Source of the DNA: JALEFZ01 sp039817415 | GTDB lineage: Bacteria > Bacteroidota > Bacteroidia > J057 | Reading direction: 5' to 3' | DNA length: 64,000 nucleotides | Assembly: GCA_039817415.1 (NCBI GenBank) | Contig: JBCBVV010000011.1 | Location: 97,928 to 161,927, forward strand | Part shown: positions 16,525-24,705 of the stretch, piece after piece | How positions within the stretch are numbered: position 1 is the first letter of the stretch | Layout: each line of letters begins with the position of its first letter | The notes under the pieces: model-generated | Seen by the model: only the letters and a program-made list of their open reading frames with translations | Databases searched by the model: none | Told to the model about the DNA's origin: nothing | Translations under genes and position numbers: made by a program

Positions 16525-16844
16525 TTGGTTAGAAATCGATTGCTTGATCGGAAAATATGGGTAGACTCTTAATCTTTAACTATACGAGTAAGTCTATTTA
16601 GTGTTTAAACATTGAATGTGAATTGATGTTTACGGTCCAAAGTGTCTTGCAGCCATCAAGCGTACAGGAGACGTAGAGACTGTTTAAGATTTATACTTAT
16701 TGTTTGGAGTTGTCTTTCAAGAACCTGAGTCTGTATTTTTTTCTCATGTAAGCCCCACTAACGCTCAAAAAATACTGCCTTAGAACCTTAACATCCTGGC
16801 TTTAAACCAAACATGAAAAACCTAAATAGTCTCTTAGTTTATCT
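16525..16844. other. intergenic region, nothing recognised
   Basis: About 320 bp lie between two minus-strand genes. It must hold the promoter of the maleylacetate reductase operon. No open frame of note, hairpin with a T-run, repeat or RNA gene was found on reading both strands. Confidence 0.5.
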
Positions 16845-17924
16845 TTATTTCCTTTCCTCAAAACAACTCATCACATCCTCTGCAAAATAAGGTTCCTGAT
16901 TGACCCAAAACATATAATCGACTCTCAGGAAATCCTTGGCAAAAGCTTGTAACATTGGAACTTTGTTGCTGCGATTCTTTTGTTTGCTTTGAAGCTGTTC
17001 CTCATAATCATCATCTGCCCCTGTTTGGCCGACGTAATTTCCGTCCTGTACAGCAATGCCAATCGGAACTGTATACCTGCCTTCGTGCATGAATTTCAAG
17101 GGGTGGTTGAGCTGTCCTTTTCTTCGTACCAACAAATCTGGCGAACCTAATCCTACTCCAATTTCTTCTCCATAGGCATAAAGGCCACTGAGATAGCCTT
17201 TGTCTTTCCAGGGAAGCCATTCGCCAGGGGTAAAATTCGCATATATCATGGTGGTGGAGGTTGGAAAGGCTTTTTTCATGGCCAACATATTGGCTTTGAG
17301 ACCATTGATATAGCCCTCTTCTGTAAAGTCAGGTGAAATAGCTTCACTTACTCCAATGGCTGTTTCCTGTAAATTGACACCCTCGATCTTGCCATCAAAC
17401 TGCTTCCCTAAAGCTTGAAGCAAAAGGGCAAAACGCTCTCTGACAGCTGGATTCCAGCGTTTGGCTACCCAGCCTTCTTCTTCTCCCAAGTCATTATGTT
17501 GAGGGCAAGCTCCCCCTCCATATTCCTCCGTCAAGAGATAATTGGGAATGGCCTTGTATTGAGGACTGAAGGTTACATCTTGAAGCTGAATGAAGAGTTT
17601 TTTACCATGTTTTTTGAGGTATTTCAAGTCTTGCTTAATGATGGAAAAGTCGTATTTACCCTTTTGCCTTTCTAATTGACGCCAGGAGTACATGATTTGT
17701 GCCCCTTTAAAGCGGTTATGTTGTAAAAAGGGATGGTTCACCATGGATTCTCTGTCTCTTGAGAAATAAACAAAATGCCGAATACTGTCTTCCAAAATAG
17801 GACAGCTTGCACGCAGGAACTTTTTGTAGGCATCTTTGTAGATGTCGGCTGGATGTTGAGCCAGACTCATCTGATAGGTGAGAACTAGGAAAAAGAGGGG
17901 CATTAGCTTGCTCAGGGAACTCAT
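16845..17924 (-). CDS. exported TIM-barrel glycosidase-like protein
   Basis: The start at 17924 gives a signal peptide (MSSLSKLMPLFFLVLTYQMSLAQ); the open frame continues upstream to 18035 without a plausible signal. The mature protein resembles a beta/alpha barrel of the GH5/GH42 clan: FKGAQIMYSWRQLERQKGKY, DFSIIKQDLKYLKKHGKKLF, KIEGVNLQETAIGVSE and HPLKFMHEGRYTVPIG. The glutamate in NLQETA is a candidate acid/base. No close family could be named and no other sugar-utilisation gene adjoins it. It may act on a polysaccharide in the periplasm. Confidence 0.65.
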   Translation of the reverse strand: MSSLSKLMPLFFLVLTYQMSLAQHPADIYKDAYKKFLRASCPILEDSIRHFVYFSRDRESMVNHPFLQHNRFKGAQIMYSWRQLERQKGKYDFSIIKQDLKYLKKHGKKLFIQLQDVTFSPQYKAIPNYLLTEEYGGGACPQHNDLGEEEGWVAKRWNPAVRERFALLLQALGKQFDGKIEGVNLQETAIGVSEAISPDFTEEGYINGLKANMLAMKKAFPTSTTMIYANFTPGEWLPWKDKGYLSGLYAYGEEIGVGLGSPDLLVRRKGQLNHPLKFMHEGRYTVPIGIAVQDGNYVGQTGADDDYEEQLQSKQKNRSNKVPMLQAFAKDFLRVDYMFWVNQEPYFAEDVMSCFEERK

Positions 17925-18076
17925 GTGATGGGATGTTTTGGGTATGTTGTTGGATGTACGGACTGAGGCTGGGGCGAGATGATCTTTTTGGCTGTTTTCC
18001 TTGCAAAATGTGATATAGCCTCGATTATTTTCCAACTCTCACACTGTCAGGTCTATCTTTCTGAAAAGCATGAATC

Positions 18077-18700
18077 ATGAGTCAATTCCCTACCCAAAGT
18101 CTTTCCTTTACGATTGTCGCACCACCTAAGTATCCTTGGATGAACAAAGCCACAAATTTTTTCCTCGCGATTTTTGTGGTGATTTCGATTGGCATGGTCA
18201 ATGTCATTATGACTGCCTGGAGGGGAACGTATAACAGACTGGGAAATAAATTTGAGGGGAAACCCGATTGGGTGATGCCTATTGTTATTTTTACAGTCAT
18301 ATTTTTTCTCTTGGGTGTAGGCCTGATTCTATATAGGCGACTGGTCCCTATCGAAAAGCGGGCAAAGCTGTTGGGAGAGTTGCAATTGATTCCAGAGGGG
18401 ATGTTGGTCCAACTTCAAGCGATACCGCATCTTATTCCATGGAATGCCATTAGAAGAATGAATGTGTATATCTCCAGGGGGATGGCCGCACACCTTCTGG
18501 AAGAAAGTGAACCTCCTATCAGAAAGGCGGAAGTATTGCAACTCCTCGTTCATCATGAAGGGCAATGGAAGGAATTTTGTGTAAAAAATAGAATGGAAAT
18601 AGGAGGGCAGACCCACTATTTTTATGACTTCCTGATGGAGGTAAAGAAATCCAATCACTCGCTATACCAAAGTATTCAGTTTTGGGATAGGTACAAGTAA
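18077..18700 (+). CDS. two-helix membrane protein of unknown function
   Basis: The 207 residues contain two hydrophobic segments (about 25-48 and 70-92) and then a soluble C-terminal half with IPWNAIRRMNVYISRG. The layout, short N-terminus, two helices, then a cytoplasmic domain that resembles PH-like DUF proteins, is known from unnamed families. No function can be given. It is divergent from the glycosidase-like gene and converges on the hydrolase gene at 18751. Confidence 0.65.
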   Translation: MSQFPTQSLSFTIVAPPKYPWMNKATNFFLAIFVVISIGMVNVIMTAWRGTYNRLGNKFEGKPDWVMPIVIFTVIFFLLGVGLILYRRLVPIEKRAKLLGELQLIPEGMLVQLQAIPHLIPWNAIRRMNVYISRGMAAHLLEESEPPIRKAEVLQLLVHHEGQWKEFCVKNRMEIGGQTHYFYDFLMEVKKSNHSLYQSIQFWDRYK

Positions 18701-18750
18701 TGGATGGGTTGATGGGCTTTTGTCCTGTATGTATTCGTCTGAGAAACTTT

Positions 18751-19761
18751 CTATTCTAATTTCTGACGCACAGCCATCATAGCCTCATTGAAGGCTTTGG
18801 GTTCTTCTTCCAACGGGCCATGACCTGAGTTTTCAAACCAGATAATCTCCTTTTTAGGCGCCTGAAGTTGATCGAGCCATGCCTCGGCTAATACAGAGGG
18901 AACATTCCAGTCATGTCTTCCTTGAAATAGAATGACAGGTACTGCCAAGGCCTTAATCTCTCGCACATCCTGGACATAAAAATCCTTCTGGAGCACCTTA
19001 GAAGAGGCCTCCCATACACCATACCAATCATAATCCTTGTAATCCTCGTAGCCTGTTTGGGCTTTTTCCATTTCGGGGATAGCATCAGTGTTGTGAAGGG
19101 CACCCTTATAGTCGTTGACCAAGAGGTATTGCTGGAAGAATCTGTCATGTTCGTCTGCATACATGTCAGGCTTGGCGAGGCTATCTAGTTTGGCAAGCGC
19201 TAGTTTGTCGTCATTTTCTATCGCCATTTCCTTCAACCAGTTTTGGGAAATCTTCATGCCTTCAGTCATGTTGATGAACTGAGCTACCCCAAAATAAGCC
19301 TTGTAATGCGCTGGTTCTTGTTGGACCATCTTGACGCCAACTAGGCTTCCCCAAGAGTAACCTGCGAGGTAGATCTTTTTTTGACCGTATTCCTGTTGGA
19401 GCCAATGGGTAAGCTCAAGTCCGTCCTTCACGATTTGATCCAGCGATAGATTGTCCGGTTTTGGGTTCTTGGCGAAGTTCTTTCCGGCTCCTCTTTGTTC
19501 CCATACTACTAAGGTGTAAGCCTCTTCGAGTTCAGCATTAAAGTATCTGAATTGAGGCGTTTGTGGCCAGGCTGGCCCTCCATGAAGGAAAAGCAAGATG
19601 GGATTGTCGCTGGAGGACGAACGGATTTCTATGTATTGCTCTTCTCCCCCTAGTTCTAGGAAGAACTGTTTGTCAATGGGTTCAGCCTTTGAAGATTCTT
19701 GGGTCGATGTGCTGTTACAGGCTACGAAAAGGCAGATGAGGAGGAGTAGGAGTGGTCTCAT
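18751..19761 (-). CDS. alpha/beta hydrolase lipoprotein (proline iminopeptidase-like)
   Basis: A lipobox (LFVAC, Cys15) precedes a 320-residue alpha/beta hydrolase. HGGPAWPQTPQFRYF at 60-74 is the oxyanion motif of S33 peptidases, GYSWGS at 134-139 carries Ser136, and FQGRHDWNVPS plus NSGHGPLEEEP near the end supply Asp and His. VVWEQRGAGKN agrees with prolyl iminopeptidase-type enzymes. It is likely anchored in the periplasmic or outer membrane and cleaves peptides or small amides; the exact substrate is open. Confidence 0.87.
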   Translation of the reverse strand: MRPLLLLLICLFVACNSTSTQESSKAEPIDKQFFLELGGEEQYIEIRSSSSDNPILLFLHGGPAWPQTPQFRYFNAELEEAYTLVVWEQRGAGKNFAKNPKPDNLSLDQIVKDGLELTHWLQQEYGQKKIYLAGYSWGSLVGVKMVQQEPAHYKAYFGVAQFINMTEGMKISQNWLKEMAIENDDKLALAKLDSLAKPDMYADEHDRFFQQYLLVNDYKGALHNTDAIPEMEKAQTGYEDYKDYDWYGVWEASSKVLQKDFYVQDVREIKALAVPVILFQGRHDWNVPSVLAEAWLDQLQAPKKEIIWFENSGHGPLEEEPKAFNEAMMAVRQKLE

Positions 19762-19929
19762 AGGAGTAGGATGAATGAAAGGCTAAGGTATTGAGATATT
19801 TGTTGGGATGGAAATGGGATACTCGTCACCATCATCACCTTCCTTTTTCTCTAGGAATTTGACTTTGTTATACTGACTTTTCTACTTATTGGATAGAGTT
19901 TGATTCGAATTTATTTGTAAAAAATAAAT

Positions 19930-19961
19930 CGGGGCATCATCAATATATGAATGATGCCCCG
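19930..19961 (-). terminator. intrinsic terminator of the siderophore-interacting protein gene
   Basis: CGGGGCATCAT (19930-19940) pairs with ATGATGCCCCG (19951-19961), an 11-bp perfect stem with a 10-nt loop. On the minus strand it is followed by GATTTATTTTTT, a good T-run. It lies 31 nt after the stop of the gene ending at 19993. Confidence 0.85.
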
Positions 19962-19992
19962 AATTTACATTCGCATAATTCGAACTAAGTGA

Positions 19993-20706
19993 CTACCCAA
20001 ACAACTCCCGCCTTTTGGCTTGTTTATGCTCCTCTTCGTTGAGGCCTATTTTCCAGTAGGAACTAATATAGCGCGCACTATTTTTGAAGCGACCTTCTCC
20101 TGAGAAATACTGTTTGATCTCTCGAATTGTGCTCAACTCCCCAGCTACAAATACGTTGGGAACTCCGTCTAAAGGAGCAAGCTTCTGGATCGCTTCCAAT
20201 TGCTGCTTGCTTTTAATTTTCGGGTCAGGATGATGTAGCCATTGAACCTTAATCCCCGCTGGAATAGAAAGTTCTTGTCGATCTTTTTCATCTGTGATTT
20301 CGAGGAAAGCATAGCCTTTAGCATTTGCATCAAGGGATTCCATCACCGAAATAGCAGCCGGAATAGCGGCCATATCAGCAGCGAAAATAAACCAATCCCC
20401 TGCTGTTGGATCAATTTTTAACCTTCCTGGACCTCTGTATGCAATTTGGTCTCCTTCTACTGCTTGCAAGGCCCAACTGGTAGCAGCTCCTGCGGGTTGA
20501 TGAATAGCAAAATCAATTGTTATTCTCTTTAATTCAGGATAATGGTTTCTAATGGTATAAGTTCTCACTGCTGTTTTTTCACCTGGGATAGTCAATTTGA
20601 TATAACCCCCTGGGGCCCAAGCAAAGCTTTCTCCAAGTTCATCACCTTGAAAGGTGATTCGAATCATGTTAGGAGTGAGATATTCTTTCTCGACTACTGT
20701 CAACAT
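19993..20706 (-). CDS. siderophore-interacting FAD/NAD(P) flavoprotein
   Basis: The 237-residue protein has RTYTIR at 48-53, the FAD-binding motif of the SIP/ViuB family, then DFAIHQPAGAATSWA and GDQIAYRGPGRL. FIFAADMAAIPAAISVME and LEITDEKDRQEL form the NAD(P)-facing half. These cytoplasmic reductases release iron from ferric siderophores by reducing it. No siderophore transporter or biosynthesis gene lies within the window. It is transcribed alone and ends at a good terminator. Confidence 0.9.
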   Translation of the reverse strand: MLTVVEKEYLTPNMIRITFQGDELGESFAWAPGGYIKLTIPGEKTAVRTYTIRNHYPELKRITIDFAIHQPAGAATSWALQAVEGDQIAYRGPGRLKIDPTAGDWFIFAADMAAIPAAISVMESLDANAKGYAFLEITDEKDRQELSIPAGIKVQWLHHPDPKIKSKQQLEAIQKLAPLDGVPNVFVAGELSTIREIKQYFSGEGRFKNSARYISSYWKIGLNEEEHKQAKRRELFG

Positions 20707-20967
20707 ATTAAAATGGGAATATTTATGAAAGATAGGGTGCTACACACATCAAGGTGGTGGGTAACCCAATACATGGAGTCGGAATCATTAGGATTATATT
20801 GTATCGTGTATTTAGGTGTGTCCTGATTCCTACCATTTTAGGTGAAAAGTAGGCGACTAATTTTTCCTTCTCAACATTTTTTCAATTTCCTGTAACCTTT
20901 CTCTCCCCACTTGTGTCCAAGTCGCGTGAATTCACTCATGTTATTGTTTCACTCAACTTAGATACAA

Positions 20968-22047
20968 ATGAATCGACTATATCATACCCTATTATTTTTG
21001 ACTCTTTCTCTGTCTGTGAGTGCGCAGAAGACCATCAAGGCGGTGGATGGAACAACTGTCAAAACGAAAAAGCTTGACAAACGCATCGAATTTCTCATGG
21101 ACTCCATCGATATGCCAGGTCTATCGATGGCCTTGATCAATGAGCAGGAAATTGTCTACCACAAGGTTTTTGGTCAACAAAAAGTAGAGGGAGAAGCTCT
21201 CAACAAGGAAAGTATCTTCGAAGGGGCATCTTTGTCAAAGCCCATTTTTGCTTACTTCGCCATGAAAATGGTGGATAAGGGGATCCTTGATCTAGATAAG
21301 ACCTTGCATGAATATTTTCCCCATCCAGCCATTGATAGCGCTTCAGTGGAGGACTACAAGACGATCACGCCCAGAATGGTACTTTCCCACAGTTCGGGCT
21401 TCCCGAATTTTAGCCAAGGGAAGAAGATTGCCTTGCCCTTCAAACCAGGAACGGATTTTCGCTATTCTGGCGAGGGATATCAGTATTTGGCGGCCATCAT
21501 TGGAAGCTTGAATGGGGTCGGTTGGAAGGATAAGTTCAATGCGATCTTCGAACAAGAAGTTACCCAGCAACTAGGGATGGCGCATACATCTTTCCTCTGG
21601 AATGACCATTTGGCTACACACAAAGTGTTTGGTCATAAGAAAGGTAAACCTACAGATAATGGATTGGGAGGATGGAGCGGAAAGACCTTCAATGCCTTTT
21701 CCAGCATCCATTCCGAAGCCTACGAATATGCCCTCTTCATCCAAGCGATGCTGAAGAAGGAGGGTTTGAGCGAGGAAAGTTTCGAGGATATGTTGGCTCC
21801 ACAAAATACCTTCAAGGAAGACAATAAACTTCGAGAAGAGACAGGACAAACAGCCTGGGGACTTGGATTTGCACAAAAGCCCTCCGAAAACGGGCTGATT
21901 CACCTTCATACTGGGAACAACCACGATTTTCAGGCATATGCTATGTTTGTCATGGAAAAGGGGTATGGCTTGGTCATTTTTACCAATTCAGATAAACTCT
22001 TGCCCTTCGTACAAGGACTGGAAACCGTTTTGGGGACACAATTTTAA
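20968..22047 (+). CDS. exported serine hydrolase, class C beta-lactamase fold
   Basis: A signal peptide (MNRLYHTLLFLTLSLSVSAQ) is followed by GLSMALINEQEIVYHKVFGQ, the SxxK motif SLSK at 88-91, the segment LSHSSGFPNF, YSG at 166-168 and HTGNNHDF near the end. Substrate is unknown; peptides, esters or murein fragments are possible. It is the first gene of a plus-strand operon: the next gene starts 5 bp later, followed by an ECF sigma factor and a small membrane protein, so its expression may be linked to that sigma factor. Confidence 0.88.
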   Translation: MNRLYHTLLFLTLSLSVSAQKTIKAVDGTTVKTKKLDKRIEFLMDSIDMPGLSMALINEQEIVYHKVFGQQKVEGEALNKESIFEGASLSKPIFAYFAMKMVDKGILDLDKTLHEYFPHPAIDSASVEDYKTITPRMVLSHSSGFPNFSQGKKIALPFKPGTDFRYSGEGYQYLAAIIGSLNGVGWKDKFNAIFEQEVTQQLGMAHTSFLWNDHLATHKVFGHKKGKPTDNGLGGWSGKTFNAFSSIHSEAYEYALFIQAMLKKEGLSEESFEDMLAPQNTFKEDNKLREETGQTAWGLGFAQKPSENGLIHLHTGNNHDFQAYAMFVMEKGYGLVIFTNSDKLLPFVQGLETVLGTQF

Positions 22048-22052
22048 CAGGA

Positions 22053-22376
22053 ATGATCATGGATAAATGGGCAGAAGCATTAGGAGGATTAGTCTTTTTT
22101 GGTGGAATGGTACTCATCGTGTATTTCATCGCGCGATACACCTACCTGATCCGAAAACTAATGGCAGAAAAGGGCTTATTAAACAATGAATCCAAATCTC
22201 GGATCACCAAAATAGATGTGGCCTTTGCTACCATTGGAGTAGGCTTGGGCTTGGTGATTGCTGCGGGTTTGTCTGCCATGGGACTGGATGAAGGCATACT
22301 CGATACGCTTTCTTGGGGAATCGTGTTGATTCTTGGCGCTTCAGGTTTGCTCATTTCTTCAAGACAAAAGAAGTAG
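22053..22376 (+). CDS. small three-helix membrane protein
   Basis: The 107-residue protein has three hydrophobic stretches (about 10-30, 55-75 and 83-102). The middle helix contains GVGLGLVIAAGL. A second ATG at 22059 could also serve as start (ATGATCATG). No family was recognised. It is sandwiched 5 bp after the serine hydrolase and 4 bp before the ECF sigma factor GTG, so it is clearly part of the operon. Confidence 0.7.
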   Translation: MIMDKWAEALGGLVFFGGMVLIVYFIARYTYLIRKLMAEKGLLNNESKSRITKIDVAFATIGVGLGLVIAAGLSAMGLDEGILDTLSWGIVLILGASGLLISSRQKK

Positions 22377-22380
22377 GCCC

Positions 22381-22938
22381 GTGGACCGTGGCGAATTAGA
22401 TAAAAGAGCCATCGAGCGGGTGAAGGCTGGAGAACAAGCTGCATTTAGGGAGTTGATAGAACGCTACCAGGATGAGGCTTTTTCTCTGGCTTATTCCCTT
22501 TTGAAGGAGAGAGAATGGGCGGAGGATGTCTTGCAGGAGGCTTTTATCAAGGCTTTTGACAAGATTCATTCCTTCTCCTATCAATCTTCCTTTTATACTT
22601 GGCTGTATCGGATTGTCGTCAATCGTTGCTACAATGAGTTGCGAAAAAAGCGATTGACCCGACTCGGTTTGTGGGAAAAGGGGGGCGGGGGTGAAGAGGC
22701 TGCTGATTTGGTCTACACAAATGATCGCAAACAAATTGTTCAGGCAGCTTTAGATCGGATGAAACCCAATGAGGCTCTTGTTCTTCGGTTATTCTATCTG
22801 TCAGAGCTGAAAATTGAAGAAGTAGTCGAAGTAACAGGTTTTAGTGTCTCCAAGGTAAAGGTTACGCTTCACCGTGCAAGGAAAAGTTTTGCGGATATTA
22901 TCAAAAAACACCTGGGAAAGGAAATAGAAGACTTATGA
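22381..22938 (+). CDS. ECF-type RNA polymerase sigma-70 factor
   Basis: The GTG at 22381 is chosen because it lies 4 bp after the previous stop and gives an N-terminus of normal length (186 residues); the ATG at 22333 would overlap the previous gene. Region 2 contains RELIERYQDEAFSLAYSLLK and AEDVLQEAFIKAFDKIHSF, then YTWLYRIVVNRCYNELRKKR. Region 4 has LYLSELKIEEVVEVTGFSVSKV-type helix-turn-helix residues and KVTLHRARKSFADII. It overlaps the next gene by 4 bp (ATGA), a sign of translational coupling, as is typical of ECF/anti-sigma pairs. Confidence 0.92.
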   Translation: MDRGELDKRAIERVKAGEQAAFRELIERYQDEAFSLAYSLLKEREWAEDVLQEAFIKAFDKIHSFSYQSSFYTWLYRIVVNRCYNELRKKRLTRLGLWEKGGGGEEAADLVYTNDRKQIVQAALDRMKPNEALVLRLFYLSELKIEEVVEVTGFSVSKVKVTLHRARKSFADIIKKHLGKEIEDL

Positions 22939-23255
22939 AAGATCCGATTAAAGATTTGATACAGGACAGTGGGCTTGAACCTTCAGAGGGATTCTCGGAG
23001 GCGACCATGGATCGATTGGAACATCGCCTATTAGCGCGCATGCAATGGAAGCTCCATACCCTAATTGCTGCGGTGGTAGGCTTCATCGGCTTGGTTATGT
23101 GGAACCTGTTATCCGCTGGTTTTCAAGTGAAAGCTTTTGGGAATGTCATCGGTGTACCGAGGGTGCTTACTATGGTCGTGTTAAGCTTAGGGACCTGTTT
23201 TGTCGTAGGGCATTTGCTTTTGCTTCGAAGGGTAGGCCAACTTGAAAAAGGCTAA
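22935..23255 (+). CDS. small membrane protein coupled to ECF sigma, candidate anti-sigma
   Basis: The 106 residues consist of a polar N-terminus (about 40 residues, FSEATMDRLEHRLLARM) followed by two transmembrane helices (about 42-63 and 78-98). The N-terminal cytoplasmic helix could bind the sigma factor, but the usual zinc-binding HxxxCxxC of ZAS anti-sigma factors is missing. Coupling to the sigma gene by a 4-bp overlap is the main support for an anti-sigma role. It ends 14 bp before a convergent gene. Confidence 0.68.
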   Translation: MKDPIKDLIQDSGLEPSEGFSEATMDRLEHRLLARMQWKLHTLIAAVVGFIGLVMWNLLSAGFQVKAFGNVIGVPRVLTMVVLSLGTCFVVGHLLLLRRVGQLEKG

Positions 23256-23269
23256 TATTTCTTCAACCT

Positions 23270-24172
23270 CTAATACAAATAATCCCAGGCTGCGATGCTC
23301 AATTGCAGGTAAATGCGGTTTTTACTGAGTCTTCCTCCCGGAATCGTCCCGTCATCAATCCATTGATGGATCGTATCCTGTGTCAACATGCGGATACGTT
23401 CGGAATCATATCCTACAGACAAGGTCAGGAGATCATAATGTAGGTTGAGATGTAGGATGCCGTGCGAATAGTCTGCGCCATATTGGTTGGTCATGTCATA
23501 CACCTGCCCAAAGTCAAGGTTGGTCAATCCCTTAGTAGTACCTGTCCAAAGTGTCAAGCCCATCCCCACACCCACCAACTTGTCCTTGTAGATGAAGCGA
23601 TAATCTGCCATAAAGCTCGCTGTCCGAAATTCATCCAGCCCCAAAAAGGCAAAGGCATCATTCTCCATTTTGATACTCAAGATTCCTGTTGGAAACATTC
23701 TTTGATACTCAATCCCTCCAGCGAACTGATTCGTCTTATCCGTACTTGCATAATGTAGATAGTAGAACCCCAGGGTATGTTTGCGAAAGCCACGGAAATA
23801 ATAGCTATCAGCAAAGCGTTCAGGCGTTTCCCCATAAGAATATCTGAGGGATGCCATATTGATCGAACTTAGACTTGCACCCGGAATGCCGAGGTTGCTC
23901 AGGTTCAGACGCAAACTAGCATGCAAACGGAATTGGAGTTCGTTTTCCTGGGGAAGCTGAATTCGTAGGCTAGGAGAAAGGTGATAAGCAAATTCATTGA
24001 TGTGAGAGCCTACTTTGAGACTAGGGTAAAGGAGGAGATTGATATTTCCTTTTTGTTGATCCACAAAGATACCACCATAGGCGCGGTCTGGGAGCTGGAG
24101 GGGGGACTGTTGGGCGAATGTTAACGGCATTCCTATTCCCCAAATGAGCAATGCAAGCAAGTATATTTTCAT
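23270..24172 (-). CDS. outer-membrane protein with Ntox23-like C-terminus
   Basis: The 300-residue protein has a signal peptide (MKIYLLALLIWGIGMPLTFAQ), then many amphipathic strands in barrel style, for example INLLLYPSLKVGSHINEF and TLGFYYLHYASTD. The C-terminal part, FRTASFMADYRFIY and GILHLNLHYDLLTLSVGYDS followed by ERIR, resembles the 'Bacterial toxin 23' Pfam pattern that in Bacteroidota is mostly assigned to barrel-like outer-membrane proteins. I see no toxin chemistry. The match is by memory. It converges on the ECF operon. Confidence 0.6.
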   Translation of the reverse strand: MKIYLLALLIWGIGMPLTFAQQSPLQLPDRAYGGIFVDQQKGNINLLLYPSLKVGSHINEFAYHLSPSLRIQLPQENELQFRLHASLRLNLSNLGIPGASLSSINMASLRYSYGETPERFADSYYFRGFRKHTLGFYYLHYASTDKTNQFAGGIEYQRMFPTGILSIKMENDAFAFLGLDEFRTASFMADYRFIYKDKLVGVGMGLTLWTGTTKGLTNLDFGQVYDMTNQYGADYSHGILHLNLHYDLLTLSVGYDSERIRMLTQDTIHQWIDDGTIPGGRLSKNRIYLQLSIAAWDYLY

Positions 24173-24282
24173 GAAAGCAGTGATAAGGCTGTTTTATTGG
24201 GTCAACTTTTTTAAGCGGCTTTGATAAGCTTGAAGATACTGTCTTTTGGTCGCCTTTTGTAGAAAGGAAGCCTTTTTACAAG

Positions 24283-24367
24283 AAAATCACACTATAGGTT
24301 GATTTTGATGTTTTTGCTTACACTTTTTCATGACGTCTACTTAAAAATCACATCATAATGTGATTTT
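24283..24367. promoter_or_regulatory. palindromic operator candidates (AAAATCACAT-cata-ATGTGATTTT)
   Basis: A perfect 10-bp inverted repeat with a 4-nt spacer occupies 24344-24367. Its core is TCACA-N6-TGTGA, the inverted order of CRP/FNR half sites. A weaker partner, AAAATCA-N10-TGATTTT, lies at 24283-24306. Both are upstream of the Ntox23-like gene (start 24172) and downstream of the metallophosphoesterase remnant. No obvious T-run follows, so an operator is favoured over a terminator. Confidence 0.5.
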
Positions 24368-24445
24368 ATTATTCATGTATGAAGAAAAATAATGGTCATC
24401 GGCCTTCTAAGATCGTCTCCACCTATTTCAAATAGCCTAGGATGA

Positions 24446-24652
24446 TTATCCATTCTCGATATCTACCACTACAGGTTTATTGACCAGGCCAAGGGCTGAA
24501 TTCATATTTCCGGCATTGATATAGGGAGTTTCTGCTGTTTGTCTTGTGCCGTAACTCCCATGTATATGCCCAAAAACATGAAGGCGTGGTTTGACTTCCT
24601 CTAGCCATTTCAGCCCTATATGAGTCCCCACCTCCTGCATCATGTTGTGCAT
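24446..24652 (-). pseudogene. C-terminal remnant of a metallophosphoesterase
   Basis: Only about 68 codons remain. They contain IGLKWLEEVKPRLHVFGHIH and YINAGNMNSALGLVNKPVVV, which match the last third of calcineurin-type phosphoesterases: the GHIH motif supplies the last metal-binding histidines and the ending is as usual. The N-terminal metal motifs (DxH, GDxxD) are absent from the upstream 50 bp, which then run into the macro-domain gene. It is an inert fragment left by deletion, lying downstream of the macro-domain gene on the same strand. Confidence 0.6.
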
Positions 24653-24705
24653 AGGCCCTAGATGGCAAAAAAAGGAAAAGAAGTGAGACAGAATATGAGG
24701 ATTCC

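Noticed and set aside
16845..18035. Longer start codons for several minus-strand genes (for example 18035, 36712, 39078, 54316, 55863).
   Set aside because: The internal ATGs directly begin signal peptides, lipoboxes or the FAD motif; the extra N-terminal residues overlap other genes or look non-coding.
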